Shown here: piece by piece, positions 25,949 through 36,899 of the stretch
How positions within the stretch are numbered: position 1 is the first letter of the stretch
Layout of the letters: every line of letters starts with the position of its first letter
DNA from: Pseudovibrio exalbescens
GTDB taxonomy: Bacteria > Pseudomonadota > Alphaproteobacteria > Rhizobiales > Stappiaceae
NCBI RefSeq assembly: GCF_028737195.1
Contig: NZ_JAQZAJ010000003.1
Location: forward strand, 62,001-126,000
Length of the DNA: 64,000 bases
Reading direction: 5' to 3'
Translations under genes and position numbers: made by a program
The notes under the pieces: model-generated
Database searches by the model: none
Told to the model about the DNA's origin: nothing
What the model saw: only the letters and a program-made list of their open reading frames with translations

Positions 25949-27187
25949 ATGAAAATTTTCAATCGTGCGCTCGGCGCTACTTTGGCTGCCGGCACAATTC
26001 TTGGTGCTTCCGGTTCGGCTTTTGCTGCAGGCTGGGACGTGCAGGGCCTGAACAGCTATGACCTTCTGTTCTCCGACAAGAAATTCGCCGTACAGGCGCA
26101 GACCAGCTACGTCGACCGTAATGTTGATTTCAAAAACGTAAATGGCACCAATCGTGGCGGGCAGGCTACATCAGGATCTAGCGCCGATGATGCAGTTCCT
26201 GATGTTTGGCTCTATTCGGTCGCTGTAAAGGCAAATCTGTTTGAAAATATCGATTTTTTTGCAAGGGTCGATAATCCTTACATCATTCGCGAAGAGCCTG
26301 GATTCGATTGGGGCGGGAGATATGCCATTGCCGAGACGGTTGCAGATGCACATGGCATTGATGCAATGCTCAGCTATAAACATGCAATAAATGGAAGTAG
26401 TAATCTTCGCTTCTTCGGTGGCGTTCGTGCTGTAGATGTTACTTACGAACAAAATTCGGCATTCAATCCCGTGACCACTGCCGTGCCAGCGCTCGATCGA
26501 GTTGCCAGCATCGATGTGGAAACAGATGGTTACGAGTTTGGATGGCGCATCGGGGCGGCCTATGAAATTCCTGAAATGGCGTTGAGAGCGAAAGTTTCTT
26601 ATGATTCAGCCATTGATGTGGATTTGGATGGACGCTTTTTTACGAACGGTGCGGTTTTAAATCCGTTAAACAGTAGCGTTGTGATCCCAGCTCTTGATAC
26701 GTCTGCCGATGCAACCGCTACCCTTCCTCAAGCAATTGAAGCAAGTATTGAGTCAGGCGTCGCTCCAGGTTGGTTAGTCTCATTAGGTGTGAAGTGGGTT
26801 GATTGGAGTGTTTTGGATGAGCTCGCGGTCAACTTCGGTAGCAATGCGATAGGTGCAACAGGGTCAACTCGCGTGTTGAACTACTCCGATGGTTGGACTG
26901 TGGAAGCCGGTGTTTCGCACAAGCTCACGGACAAATTAGGTGTTGGCGGCACGATCACTTGGGACAAGGGCATTGGCGGCCCTTACTCTGATTTCTGGGC
27001 GTTCGGCGTTGGGGGTGCATATGATGTATCAGAGAATGTGCGTTTGGCGCTTGGCGGCCGAGCAGTGTATAAAACTGCCGATAGCGGCGTTTACGATATT
27101 CAAGGCTCGACGCCTGTTTCTGCAACTTATGAGTATGACTCTTCCTGGAACTTCCAGCTGTCTTCACGCCTGAAGGTCTCCTTCTAA
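25949..27187 (+). CDS. FadL/OmpP1-family outer-membrane transport protein
   Basis: A 412-residue outer-membrane beta-barrel protein. The signal peptide (MKIFNRALGATLAAGTILGASGSAFA) ends at SAFA-AGWDV. The body has long repeats of amphipathic strands with Asp/Tyr/Trp and ends in RLKVSF with a C-terminal Phe. The plug-like N-terminus GWDVQGLNSYDLLFSDKKFAVQAQTSYVDRNVDF and the VDWSVLDELAVNF stretch agree with FadL-type long-chain fatty acid or hydrophobic-compound channels. Substrate unknown. ATG at 25949 is chosen for its GGAGGGGG; the frame stays open to 25850. A terminator follows. Confidence 0.88.
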   Translation: MKIFNRALGATLAAGTILGASGSAFAAGWDVQGLNSYDLLFSDKKFAVQAQTSYVDRNVDFKNVNGTNRGGQATSGSSADDAVPDVWLYSVAVKANLFENIDFFARVDNPYIIREEPGFDWGGRYAIAETVADAHGIDAMLSYKHAINGSSNLRFFGGVRAVDVTYEQNSAFNPVTTAVPALDRVASIDVETDGYEFGWRIGAAYEIPEMALRAKVSYDSAIDVDLDGRFFTNGAVLNPLNSSVVIPALDTSADATATLPQAIEASIESGVAPGWLVSLGVKWVDWSVLDELAVNFGSNAIGATGSTRVLNYSDGWTVEAGVSHKLTDKLGVGGTITWDKGIGGPYSDFWAFGVGGAYDVSENVRLALGGRAVYKTADSGVYDIQGSTPVSATYEYDSSWNFQLSSRLKVSF

Positions 27188-27210
27188 GCTGGAGGCTCAA
27201 ACAAGTTTGG

Positions 27211-27250
27211 AACCCACCGGGAGCTAAGGCTTCCGGTGGGTTTTGTTTTT
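27211..27250 (+). terminator. Intrinsic terminator after the FadL-like gene
   Basis: AACCCACCGG (27211-27220) pairs with CCGGTGGGTT (27233-27242), with an optional two-pair extension, around GAGCTAAGGCTT, followed by TTTTGTTTTT. Confidence 0.92.
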
Positions 27251-27308
27251 AGGAACGAAGCAAGAACAACTCTTTTCTTTTGAGCAGACTCGCGCCATAT
27301 TGCGCGTC

Positions 27309-30098
27309 ATGGCTAGCAACAAGAAAACCAGTTCCTCAGATCAGCTCCCTGAAGCGCCGGATAACAGCGTTGAAGGTTTTGGTGAAGCTCCGCAGCAAGG
27401 TTTGGGTGGCGCCCCGTTGAGTGGGGGCATTTCCGATTGGATTCAACAAATCGGGTCTGACGAAGCGCCAGAGACACTCAAGTCCGAAGTCACGCCTGAC
27501 AAGCCTAAAGCGACCTCCAAGAAAGCTGTTTCGACCAAGGCGGCCAAGACGACAAAATCCAAAGAAGCTGGGAGATCACGCAGTGCCCGCGGCACGTCAA
27601 TGGGCGGCAGCGCGGACCCGCGAGAGCGAGCAAAGGGTGGTCTGAACCCTGTTGCAGGCATGGACATGTCACTGGAAGATGCTGAAAAGATGTTAGCGTC
27701 TCATGTCAAGGAGAACAAGCGCAAGAAGAAAGCGGCAGCGCCTGAAGTGATGACCGGCGCGACGGCGACGGTGCAGGCTCTGGCGGATCTTATTTCTTCA
27801 GGCAATCCGCTTCACAAGAATGGTGAAACCTGGGTGCCGCATCGCCCTGAGCGCCCGACAAAATCGGAAGGCGGGGTGCCTATTGAGCTAGTGTCCGAGT
27901 ACGAGCCGAAAGGGGATCAGCCGACGGCCATAGCGGAGCTGATTCAAGGGCTCGATGGTGGTGAAAAGACACAAGTTCTTCTTGGGGTTACGGGGTCTGG
28001 CAAGACCTACACCATGGCGCAGATCATTGCCCAGACGCAACGCCCCGCTTTGATCCTCGCGCCCAACAAGACGCTCGCGGCTCAGCTTTACGGCGAGTTC
28101 AAATCTTTCTTTCCAAACAACGCGGTTGAGTATTTCGTTTCCTACTACGACTATTACCAGCCAGAGGCGTATGTTCCGCGCACGGATACGTTCATTGAGA
28201 AAGAAAGCTCAATCAACGAGCAGATCGACCGTATGCGCCACTCTGCAACACGAGCTTTGCTTGAACGTGATGACGTGATCATCGTGGCCTCCGTCTCCTG
28301 TATCTACGGTATTGGATCGGTTGAGACCTATACGGCCATGACCTTTGCACTTGAGGTGGGGGAGCGTATAGATCAACGCCAGCTGTTGGCGGACTTGGTC
28401 GCTCTGCAATACAAACGTAACGATGCAGCCTTCCAGCGTGGGACGTTCCGCGTTCGCGGCGATACGGTGGAAGTCTTTCCCGCGCACTATGAAGATAGAG
28501 CTTGGCGTATCTCTCTGTTTGGCGACGAGATCGAAGGCATCACCGAGTTCGATCCGCTTACAGGGAAGAAAAGTGGCGAACTCCAACAAGTCAAAATCTA
28601 CGCGAACTCGCACTACGTCACTCCACGCCCAACGCTCAACCAAGCCATAAAGTCCATCAAGGCGGAACTGAAACAACGTCTCGCGGAGCTGAATGATCAC
28701 GGTCGGTTGTTAGAGGCTCAGCGGCTTGATCAGCGCTGCACGTTTGACCTTGAAATGATGGAAGCGACTGGTGCATGCGCCGGGATCGAGAACTATTCCC
28801 GCTACCTGACCGGCCGGGCACCCGGTGAGCCGCCGCCAACCCTGTTTGAATATTTGCCGGACAACGCCATCGTGTTCGCGGATGAGAGTCACGTAACCAT
28901 TCCGCAGATTGGGGCCATGTACCGCGGCGACTTCCGACGTAAAGCCACGCTGGCGGAGTATGGGTTCCGTCTGCCCTCCTGCATGGACAATCGCCCGCTG
29001 CGCTTTGAGGAGTGGGATGCCATGCGCCCGCAGACTGTCGCGGTTTCTGCAACACCGGGCTCCTGGGAAATGGAAGAGGCTGGCGGTGTCTTCGCCGAAC
29101 AGGTCATTCGTCCGACCGGACTGACAGATCCGGATATCGACATCCGCCCAGCGAAGACCCAGGTGGATGATCTTCTGGGTGAGGTGCGAGCAGTGGCCGC
29201 CCGAGGATATCGCACGCTGGTCACCACACTGACAAAGCGGATGGCCGAGGACCTTACTGAATACCTGCACGAGAACGGTGTGCGTGTACGTTACATGCAT
29301 TCGGATATCGATACACTTGAGCGCATTGAAATTATTCGTGATTTGCGTCTTGGGGCTTTTGATGTGCTTGTCGGCATCAACTTGCTGCGTGAGGGGCTCG
29401 ACATCCCCGAGTGTGGTTTGGTGGCCATTCTTGATGCGGATAAGGAAGGCTTCCTTCGTTCAGAAACCTCGCTCATTCAGACCATCGGTCGCGCGGCTCG
29501 TAACGTGGATGGCAAGGTCATCCTCTATGCGGACAACATTACCGGCTCCATGGATCGCGCCATTCAGGAGACAAATCGTCGCCGCGAGAAGCAAGAGGCC
29601 TACAACGAAGAACACGGGATCACGCCAGAGAGCGTCAAGCGTTCTATTGGCGACGTGATGGAGAGCATCTACGAACAGGATCATGTGACAGTAGATGCAG
29701 GCTTCGCGGAATCCGGCGCTACGATCGGCCACAACCTTAAAGCGCATATCGAAGATCTCGAAAAGCAGATGCGTGAAGCGGCAGCGGATCTCAACTTTGA
29801 GAGCGCAGCGCGGTTGCGTGACGAGATCAAGCGGCTTCAGGAAACCGAGCTTGTGCTGGCCGATGATCCGATGGCGCGCCAGTCCGCACTTGGGGACAAG
29901 GTCGGTGCCTACGACGGTGACAAGAAGTACGGGGCCTCAGCCAATGAGCCGCCGAGCAAGTCCAAGGCCCAAAAGCCAAAGCTGGGTGAAATGGGGCCGG
30001 GGACAGACCTATCCAAGCCGAAGGGTGCTTCTACCGACAAGAAGCGCGGCCGGAGTTCTGGTGGGCGACCGGGGACGCGCACCTATCGAAAGAAATAG
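27309..30098 (+). CDS. uvrB: UvrABC excinuclease subunit B with a long N-terminal extension
   Basis: UvrB is the DNA helicase that verifies damage and loads UvrC. The 929-residue protein starts with about 198 residues before the helicase core at [15 protein letters not shown]. The extension is Lys/Ala/Ser-rich and mostly disordered, but has a short conserved-looking patch GFGEAPQ...ISDWIQQI near 23-48. The core shows Walker [11 protein letters not shown] near 226-235, the beta-hairpin region [14 protein letters not shown]-box VFADESHVT and [18 protein letters not shown] motif ([20 protein letters not shown]) near the end contacts UvrC. The C-terminal tail is basic. No good ribosome binding site precedes 27309. 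Confidence 0.95.
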   Translation: MASNKKTSSSDQLPEAPDNSVEGFGEAPQQGLGGAPLSGGISDWIQQIGSDEAPETLKSEVTPDKPKATSKKAVSTKAAKTTKSKEAGRSRSARGTSMGGSADPRERAKGGLNPVAGMDMSLEDAEKMLASHVKENKRKKKAAAPEVMTGATATVQALADLISSGNPLHKNGETWVPHRPERPTKSEGGVPIELVSEYEPKGDQPTAIAELIQGLDGGEKTQVLLGVTGSGKTYTMAQIIAQTQRPALILAPNKTLAAQLYGEFKSFFPNNAVEYFVSYYDYYQPEAYVPRTDTFIEKESSINEQIDRMRHSATRALLERDDVIIVASVSCIYGIGSVETYTAMTFALEVGERIDQRQLLADLVALQYKRNDAAFQRGTFRVRGDTVEVFPAHYEDRAWRISLFGDEIEGITEFDPLTGKKSGELQQVKIYANSHYVTPRPTLNQAIKSIKAELKQRLAELNDHGRLLEAQRLDQRCTFDLEMMEATGACAGIENYSRYLTGRAPGEPPPTLFEYLPDNAIVFADESHVTIPQIGAMYRGDFRRKATLAEYGFRLPSCMDNRPLRFEEWDAMRPQTVAVSATPGSWEMEEAGGVFAEQVIRPTGLTDPDIDIRPAKTQVDDLLGEVRAVAARGYRTLVTTLTKRMAEDLTEYLHENGVRVRYMHSDIDTLERIEIIRDLRLGAFDVLVGINLLREGLDIPECGLVAILDADKEGFLRSETSLIQTIGRAARNVDGKVILYADNITGSMDRAIQETNRRREKQEAYNEEHGITPESVKRSIGDVMESIYEQDHVTVDAGFAESGATIGHNLKAHIEDLEKQMREAAADLNFESAARLRDEIKRLQETELVLADDPMARQSALGDKVGAYDGDKKYGASANEPPSKSKAQKPKLGEMGPGTDLSKPKGASTDKKRGRSSGGRPGTRTYRKK

Positions 30099-30124
30099 AT
30101 TAGATTTTTGTTACAAATTTTTGG

Positions 30125-30163
30125 TGGGCGCTAAGACTTGAGAGGGTTTGAGCGCCCATTTTT
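30125..30163 (+). terminator. Intrinsic terminator after uvrB
   Basis: TGGGCGCT (30125-30132) pairs with AGCGCCCA (30151-30158) around an 18-base loop, followed by TTTTTG. The stem is short but GC-rich. Confidence 0.8.
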
Positions 30164-30267
30164 GTTGAGCTATGTCATTTTTAAATAGTAAATTGATGCA
30201 GTTAAGTGCGCCTAATCTGAGGTAATATCAGGTTTTCGGTCCAGTCGTTCCATCTCATGAGGCCATC

Positions 30268-31698
30268 ATGTGCAGTCGTTGGTGTTCTGTCTGGCTTAGC
30301 TTTTTCGTTCTCATCAGTGCGTTGTTGAGTCCCGGTCTGGCGCTTGAGGATGGGAAGCAAATTGATGAAGTAACAAATGCCGAATGGGCGGGCGATTTGG
30401 ATGGCATGCGCAAACGTGGCTTTATTCGCGCTCTTGTGCCGTTTTCTCTCACCTCATTCTACATTGACAATGGGAAGGAAAGGGGGTTGCAGGCTCAGTT
30501 GCTGAATGAGTTTGAGAAGCAGCTCAACGTGGGGGTCGATAGGGAGCAGGATAAGGTCCGAGTTCTCGTGATTCCTACAACCCGAGACCAGCTCTTTCCA
30601 AAATTGATCAGTGGGAAGGGGGACTTGATAGCAGCCAATCTCACTGTCACGGCGGATCGCATGAAGGACGTAGACTTTGGCGATCCGGTCTATCAGGAAG
30701 CCAAGGAGATTGTTGCGACAGCACCGGGAGAAGCGCCAGTCGAGGTCCTCGCTGATCTCGCCGGGCGTCAAATCTATGTACGGGAAGACAGCAGTTTTTA
30801 TCCGAGCCTCGAGGCGGCCAATGTTCAGCTTGCCGAAAAAGGTTTAGAGCTGATCGATATACAGCTCGCTGATGAACGCCTTGAAGCCGAAGACATTCTG
30901 GAGATGGTCAATGCGGGTGCCATCCCGGCAACGGTTGTTGATCAGCATGTGGGCCAGTTTTGGTCCAAAGTGTTTCCCAAATTCGTGATGAATACTGATG
31001 TTGTGCTTCGTGATCGGGGGCACATTGCATGGGCGCTTCGACAAGACAGTCCCAAGCTGCTTGCTGAGGTGAATGCTTTCATGAAGGAAGCTAAGATCGG
31101 TACGTTGCTCGGCAATATGCTGGCGAAGGAGCAAATGGAGCTCGCGGATCGTTTTGTCGATCCTTCAGAGGAAGAGTATCTGCAGAAACTCAAGGAGTTG
31201 CGGGATCTTTTCCTTAAATTTGGAGAGAAGTATGATATCGATCCAAGCTTGCTGGCAGCGCAGGCCTTTCAGGAATCTCGGTTCGATCCCAACGCACGCA
31301 GTGCAGCGGGTGCTGTAGGCATCATGCAGCTTTTACCCTCGACCGCGCTTGATCCCAATGTTGACATCAAGAACTATGAAAGCCTTGAGGGCAATATTGA
31401 AGCAGGCGCGAAGTACATGCGCTTTTTGGCCGATCATTATTTCCCAGAAACTGAAATCCCAGAGTTTGAAAAGATGATGATGGTGTTTGCTTCCTACAAT
31501 GCAGGCCCCAACCGGGTTAAGCGTGTTCGGCCGGATGCTCCAGACCCCAACATGTGGTTTCGTAGTGTGGAGTGGGAAGTTGCTGAAGCGGCGGGCTCTG
31601 AGCCAATCCGTTATGTGAAGAACATCTATCGGTACTATCTGCTGTTTGACAGTATGATGCAGCGCTCGGAAGTCCTTCGGAAAGTGCGAACTGAGTAG
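30268..31698 (+). CDS. mltF: Membrane-bound lytic transglycosylase F-like protein
   Basis: A 476-residue envelope protein with a signal or anchor segment (residues 8-26). Residues about 50-290 form a bacterial extracellular solute-binding type 3 domain (LVPFSLTSFYID, ANLTVTADRMKDVDF). Residues about 318-450 form a soluble lytic transglycosylase domain with the catalytic Glu near 336 in AQAFQESRFDP and VGIMQLLPS. MltF cleaves glycan strands with 1,6-anhydro product formation and the amino half regulates it. Length is near the E. coli protein. It converges on the DMT exporter gene, four bases apart. Confidence 0.93.
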   Translation: MCSRWCSVWLSFFVLISALLSPGLALEDGKQIDEVTNAEWAGDLDGMRKRGFIRALVPFSLTSFYIDNGKERGLQAQLLNEFEKQLNVGVDREQDKVRVLVIPTTRDQLFPKLISGKGDLIAANLTVTADRMKDVDFGDPVYQEAKEIVATAPGEAPVEVLADLAGRQIYVREDSSFYPSLEAANVQLAEKGLELIDIQLADERLEAEDILEMVNAGAIPATVVDQHVGQFWSKVFPKFVMNTDVVLRDRGHIAWALRQDSPKLLAEVNAFMKEAKIGTLLGNMLAKEQMELADRFVDPSEEEYLQKLKELRDLFLKFGEKYDIDPSLLAAQAFQESRFDPNARSAAGAVGIMQLLPSTALDPNVDIKNYESLEGNIEAGAKYMRFLADHYFPETEIPEFEKMMMVFASYNAGPNRVKRVRPDAPDPNMWFRSVEWEVAEAAGSEPIRYVKNIYRYYLLFDSMMQRSEVLRKVRTE

Positions 31699-31702
31699 GC
31701 CC

Positions 31703-32605
31703 TCAGGTTGTTGAGGATCGTGTGCGAAGTCTGCGCATCAACATGGGGGCTACCTCGACAATCAGTACGCCCAAGAAGATAAGGGCACAGCCGACGATGC
31801 CGACTAAAGGCAGGCGCTCTCCAAGCAAGAGTGCCCCGAATATGGCGGCAAACAGCGCTTCAGAAGAGAGAATGATTGCAGCGTCTGCGGGCGCAGTCCA
31901 CTGCTGAGCAACCGCCTGGAGCGTAAAGGCGACGCCACCGGACATCACACCTGCAAAGAAGATCTCGAACCACGCGGCTTGAAACGCAGCCACTGTGTAA
32001 CTCTCGTAAAACAAGCTGGCGGCAACCGCGACTACGCCTACAAACAGAAACTGGGTGAACGCAACAGCCATGGGGCGTCCGCACATCATGACCAGTCTGC
32101 CGAGCAGGATCACCTGAAACGCCCAGAATACAGCGCAGATGATCATTAGAACGTCGCCCCAGTTCAGGGCAGATAAGCTTCCACCACCGAGAAGATAGAT
32201 GCCTGTGAGCGTCATAAGGCTGGCTGGCCATACAAGGAAGTGTGGCACCTGACGAAAGAACATGAGCCCCATGATGGGCGTCAGCACAACATAGACAGCC
32301 GTAAGAAAGCCGGCATTGGTCACGGTGGTGACTGTGAGGCCGTACTGCTGCAGCACTGTGCCAATCGTGAAGCAGAAACCCACGGCAATGAACTGAGGCC
32401 AAAGCCTGCGGTCAATAGTTTTCGCCGGACTGCGTCTTTTCTCCAAGAAGACCATGGGAACGAGTGCCAAGGCAGCCACGAGGAATCTCACCCCAGTGAA
32501 TTGAAGAGGCCCAAGGCTCTCCATTGCGGTGGATTGGCTGATGAAGGCTGCACCCCAAATGAGGCCAGTGAGTAGAAGGAGAATATTGGCAGTCGCGCGT
32601 GTCAT
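31703..32605 (-). CDS. DMT-superfamily exporter with two EamA domains
   Basis: A 300-residue inner-membrane protein with ten hydrophobic helices and two EamA repeats (residues about 5-140 and 150-288). Motifs typical of the family are LIWGAAFISQSTAMESLGPL, LTPIMGLMFF and SSEALFAAIFGALLLGERL. EamA proteins export metabolites and amino-acid derivatives, but the substrate is not readable from the sequence. The last residues are polar (RRLRTRSSTT). It is convergent with mltF. The DUF3775 gene lies about 110 bases upstream on the same strand. Confidence 0.92.
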   Translation of the reverse strand: MTRATANILLLLTGLIWGAAFISQSTAMESLGPLQFTGVRFLVAALALVPMVFLEKRRSPAKTIDRRLWPQFIAVGFCFTIGTVLQQYGLTVTTVTNAGFLTAVYVVLTPIMGLMFFRQVPHFLVWPASLMTLTGIYLLGGGSLSALNWGDVLMIICAVFWAFQVILLGRLVMMCGRPMAVAFTQFLFVGVVAVAASLFYESYTVAAFQAAWFEIFFAGVMSGGVAFTLQAVAQQWTAPADAAIILSSEALFAAIFGALLLGERLPLVGIVGCALIFLGVLIVEVAPMLMRRLRTRSSTT

Positions 32606-32714
32606 GAGCGCACGGTTATCGGAGCTTCAGCAGGCGCGCAACCCCGTCCGCGGTTTGCAACGCATGTTTTTCAAGGCTCTAGACCAAGTGATGAGACCGC
32701 GCGTGCCTGCCTTT

Positions 32715-33134
32715 TCAGAGCGATAGTTCGTCCAAGCCGACTTCAAGGTAGTCTGAGAGATTCGGAATGCCCAGCAGGTAGGTCACGGTGGATACACGTG
32801 ATCCGGATGAACGTTCCTTTGCGTCCGTCAGCGCCTGAGTCCATTCGGTTTTGTCGTAGTCGCCACGCCCTATCCATGTAAGGGCTACCATTTCTGCGGC
32901 TTCGTCAACATTGAGGTCGGAGAGCAGCTCCTTGAGCTCTTCGTCCAGCATGTCGTCGTTTTCTTCTTCCGCCAGCCCTTCGTGGGAATGCACGGCCACA
33001 AGGTTTTCTGCATCGTAGGCAACCTCGCCCTCGTGCCCGTCCTCATAGGAATCAGAAAGAGAGTTTGAGGCGGACCTCGCCTTTTGAATGAACATACGAA
33101 TCGTATCAGCGGATAGTGTTAGTTCGACAGGCAT
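32715..33134 (-). CDS. DUF3775 domain protein
   Basis: A 139-residue cytosolic acidic protein. The C-terminal half carries the DUF3775 pattern: LSDLNVDEAAEMVALTWIGRGDYDKTEW and a helical end. The middle (DSYEDGHEGEVAYDAENLV...EEENDD) is strongly acidic and probably flexible. Three in-frame ATG codons are possible (33164, 33146, 33134). 33134 is chosen because GGTGA lies five bases upstream and the protein begins MPVELTLSADT, like relatives. The function is unknown. It sits alone between the DMT exporter and a region with a candidate small RNA. Confidence 0.78.
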   Translation of the reverse strand: MPVELTLSADTIRMFIQKARSASNSLSDSYEDGHEGEVAYDAENLVAVHSHEGLAEEENDDMLDEELKELLSDLNVDEAAEMVALTWIGRGDYDKTEWTQALTDAKERSSGSRVSTVTYLLGIPNLSDYLEVGLDELSL

Positions 33135-33239
33135 GATGGTCACCATCGGATGTTGATAACTCATAGTAATGCTGCAACACGACCTGTCGCAAGGGGAAGG
33201 GGTGAAGATCCTCGGGATTGTTTGATCAGAGAGCATGGC

Positions 33240-33557
33240 TCAACGTATGCATCCCTAATAGGTTTGGGGGCTAAAGGTGTTTCTCTATCATAGCGCTAGG
33301 TTTACAAATGACGATTGTAAGACGTAAGGCGGCTAATGTGAGTCCTGTTCATTTATACCAGTATGCAGTGGTAGTTACCCTGATATGGCATTAGAGAAAT
33401 ATGCAGGTTTTGGCTTGTTTAACTCTTGTTAACCAACAGCAAATGTGGCTACCGTAATCCCATTGAAAGCCTAGGCTTACTCGATGACTTTAGGTCAGAT
33501 GCGGCGGACCTGAGTGCTGGCCGGTGGACTTTGCAGAGTTCACCGGCCTTCTCTTTT
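33240..33557 (+). ncRNA. Candidate small RNA ending in a plus-strand terminator
   Basis: Between two minus-strand genes there is a strong terminator pointing rightwards: GGCCGGTGGACT (33519-33530) pairs with AGTTCACCGGCC (33537-33548) around TTGCAG, followed by TTCTCTTTT. No plus-strand protein gene precedes it within 1.8 kb, and the A-tract needed for the other direction is missing. A transcript should therefore start somewhere between about 33240 and 33480. The start is not known; the coordinates give the region of search. No known RNA family was recognised. Confidence 0.35.
33519..33557 (+). terminator. Plus-strand intrinsic terminator without an upstream gene
   Basis: A 12-bp stem with one G-T wobble, a six-base loop and a T-rich tail TTCTCTTTT. 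The mirrored direction has no T-run. Confidence 0.8.
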
Positions 33558-33569
33558 CGGTGTGGGAGG

Positions 33570-33794
33570 TTATTTGCGGAAGCGTGTGGTCAGGCTGTAG
33601 AGGATCCAGCTTCCGCCGGAAAACGCACCAACCAGTCCTGTCAAAAGCAGAGTTTCAGAAAGGGTCAGGCCTTCTACATCCACGGTGGCCAGTGCAAACA
33701 GGGGAAGCGCGGAAAACGCAGCCACGCCAGTTAGCACCGGGCGTACTCTGGCCATAGCTTTGGATGTTCTTGTTGTTTTTGAGTTTTCCAGCAT
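33570..33794 (-). CDS. Small membrane protein, unknown
   Basis: A 74-residue protein. Two hydrophobic helices (about 20-36 and 45-65; VLTGVAAFSALPLFALATVD and LLLTGLVGAFSGGSWILYSL) follow a basic N-terminus, and the C-terminus is TTRFRK. It has the look of a two-helix inner-membrane protein. The frame is open to 33842, but the ATG at 33794 has AAGGAAAG ten bases upstream. I recognise no family. It lies between GtrA and the candidate small RNA, on the minus strand, about 115 bases downstream of the gtrA stop. Confidence 0.65.
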   Translation of the reverse strand: MLENSKTTRTSKAMARVRPVLTGVAAFSALPLFALATVDVEGLTLSETLLLTGLVGAFSGGSWILYSLTTRFRK

Positions 33795-33857
33795 GGGGGC
33801 AACTTTCCTTCCGTTAAAGGCAAGGAGAGTGTGCTCTGGCAATAAGGCAAAATCTCG

Positions 33858-33900
33858 CCTGAAACACGGTATTCCCTCGATTTAGCGAGGCAATTTCAGG
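33858..33900. repeat. Nested inverted repeat between gtrA and the small membrane gene
   Basis: Outer arms CCTGAAA (33858-33864) and TTTCAGG (33894-33900) enclose a second stem CCTCG (33875-33879) and CGAGG (33886-33890). No T-run follows in the minus direction, so it may stabilise the gtrA transcript end rather than terminate it. Confidence 0.35.
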
Positions 33901-33910
33901 TTGGCAGTGC

Positions 33911-34318
33911 CTAATTCCTAAACGCAAAGAGTTTGGAACCCATAAAATTGAAAATTACCGCTACGCCAGTTGCGATAATCAGGGCTGCGAACGGGGAGCT
34001 TTCTGGAAAGCTCAACAGAATCGCTGAGTAGACACCGTAGTTGATGATGGCCCCCAGCAGGTTGACGGCAATGAAGCGCAGGTACTCGGGAAGCTTGGCA
34101 GCATCACTTTTGAAGGTGAAGGCGCGATTGAGGGCCCAGTTGTTGGTCATGGCAGCCCAGATAGAGAGAAGCCGGCCGGCAAACGGGCCAAGACCGAACG
34201 CCAGCAGCACCGCAAGGACCGCAGCATCCACCACAAGTCCGGTTGCTCCGACCAAACAAAAGCGAATGAACTGGTTCTGCTGGCAGAATCGCATGACGCT
34301 CGCAGTGATGATATGCAT
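33911..34318 (-). CDS. GtrA-family membrane protein
   Basis: A 135-residue protein with four predicted membrane helices (about 18-40, 42-62, 75-95, 108-125). FIRFCLVGATGLVVDAAVLA and NNWALNRAFTF are the GtrA signature. GtrA-type proteins flip polyprenyl-linked sugars or take part in surface polysaccharide decoration. The ATG at 34318 is preferred to the TTG at 34333. No glycosyltransferase partner lies next to it, so its pathway is unclear. Confidence 0.85.
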   Translation of the reverse strand: MHIITASVMRFCQQNQFIRFCLVGATGLVVDAAVLAVLLAFGLGPFAGRLLSIWAAMTNNWALNRAFTFKSDAAKLPEYLRFIAVNLLGAIINYGVYSAILLSFPESSPFAALIIATGVAVIFNFMGSKLFAFRN

Positions 34319-34516
34319 GCGAGTTACTCGCAATTAAGTTAAATCTATCCGTTTTCTGAGTGTTGCTTAACGGTGATTGTCACTTCGTGCAAGAAGGTGC
34401 GGCGCAATGCACGCATAATTGCCTGGGACTGTATGGTTTTGTTTGTGGTCTTGCTTGGCAATGGACTACAGTCCTTGCGGATGTTTATCTGCCTAGGAGA
34501 TGAGGCGGGTAAATGA

Positions 34517-35764
<1,248 letters not shown>

Positions 35765-35785
35765 GATTGGTCGGTCTTAAACGAG

Positions 35786-35813
35786 AAAGGCGCGGAATTC
35801 CGCGCCTTTTTCC
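35786..35813 (+). terminator. Intrinsic terminator after the aminotransferase gene
   Basis: The 24-bp perfect palindrome 35786-35809 (AAAGGCGCGGAA and its complement) is followed by TTTTTCC. It is symmetric and can also serve the convergent gene. Confidence 0.9.
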
Positions 35814-35830
35814 TTGTTTCACGTCAGCGA

Positions 35831-36544
35831 CTACTCAGAGATCAGCTCATCAAGGATGTAGTTGCGGTTAACATAATCGTTGCGGTTTTCCTGCATCAGG
35901 CTGCGGTTGCCGCTGAAGCTCAGGCGACCACCAACGAGGAAGGTCGCATCGTCATCTTCCCGCAGTCGCGCATCACCGTAGATTGCAATGCCTTGCTGGC
36001 CAAAGCTGCCAGGGCGGAACTCGGCACCCGCCGCATAGACGTTATCGTCGCGGAAATGACGGTAGCCACCATAGAAGCGCAGGTTCTCGGTCATGTAGTA
36101 GGAAACGTCGAATGCGCCGACCACATCCCCATCGTCATCAAAGCCCTGCAGGCCGATCATGGCATCCAGGCTGACTGGGCCAAAGTGCATCTGACCTTCT
36201 GCGCCGACGAAGCCAATATCACCATCGTTGCGATTGATATGCGTGCCGGATGCAATGACGCCGAAATAGCCTGCATCGTACTGACGGAAGCCAAGGCGAA
36301 CTGAGCCTCCTACAAATCCATAGTCTGTTTCGCCGCCTGCTGCGGCATCAAACTGAGCGGCAAAACCGTTCTGAAGTTGAGCGACATAGTTGCCGGAGAC
36401 CAATCCAAGAAGGTCTCCGTCGAGGGCGCCGAAGCCAGCCGCAACACGAGCATTTGGGGATTGCTCGAATGCAAACGCGGGCAGGCTGACAGCGGTGAGG
36501 AGAGCGAGCGCGCTCACTGTTGTTTTTAAAGGTGCACTAGGCAT
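35831..36544 (-). CDS. Secreted beta-rich protein, probable outer-membrane barrel
   Basis: A 237-residue protein with a signal peptide (cleavage near PAFA-FEQSPN). The mature part is made of short beta-strands with Gly/Tyr/Phe turns: GYFGVIASGTHINR, FYGGYRHFRDDNVYAAGAEFRPG and AIYGDARLREDDDATFLVGGRL. This looks like an outer-membrane barrel or a periplasmic beta-protein. It does not end in Phe but in DELISE, so insertion by Bam is less certain. GGAG lies seven bases before the ATG. No named family recognised. It is convergent with the aminotransferase gene. Confidence 0.8.
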   Translation of the reverse strand: MPSAPLKTTVSALALLTAVSLPAFAFEQSPNARVAAGFGALDGDLLGLVSGNYVAQLQNGFAAQFDAAAGGETDYGFVGGSVRLGFRQYDAGYFGVIASGTHINRNDGDIGFVGAEGQMHFGPVSLDAMIGLQGFDDDGDVVGAFDVSYYMTENLRFYGGYRHFRDDNVYAAGAEFRPGSFGQQGIAIYGDARLREDDDATFLVGGRLSFSGNRSLMQENRNDYVNRNYILDELISE

Positions 36545-36899
36545 TTTGATTCTCCAATAGTCTGCCGTTAGCCCGACTTTTGGAGTTTTTGTTTAAAACA
36601 CCATTGCAGCTTGTCTCGATACGGGACAGAAATTTAGAGTTAATTCCTATGGTAAATAAAGCGTATCCATCGTGTCAGAAGTGCCAAGATACTGCCATAT
36701 TTGAAGGCCGGACATGGTAAGCGCCAGCGAATGCTCTGGGTTGTTACGCCAACTAAAAGTCGATGGCTTTGAACTGTTTCTCCTCATTGGCGATTTGCTG
36801 GTTTCTATGGAAAGTTGTTGGATCGCTACTTTGCCACAAAGCAGGTTTTTGATCTGGGGTGTGAGCCGATATGGCCAAGAACAATAAGGAGAGAAATGC
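36545..36899. other. 355-bp divergent region between the beta-protein gene and the DUF992 gene
   Basis: No gene with a ribosome binding site was found. AT-rich segments near 36570-36660 are probable promoter areas for the beta-protein gene. AAGGAG at 36888-36893 serves the DUF992 gene. Confidence 0.5.
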
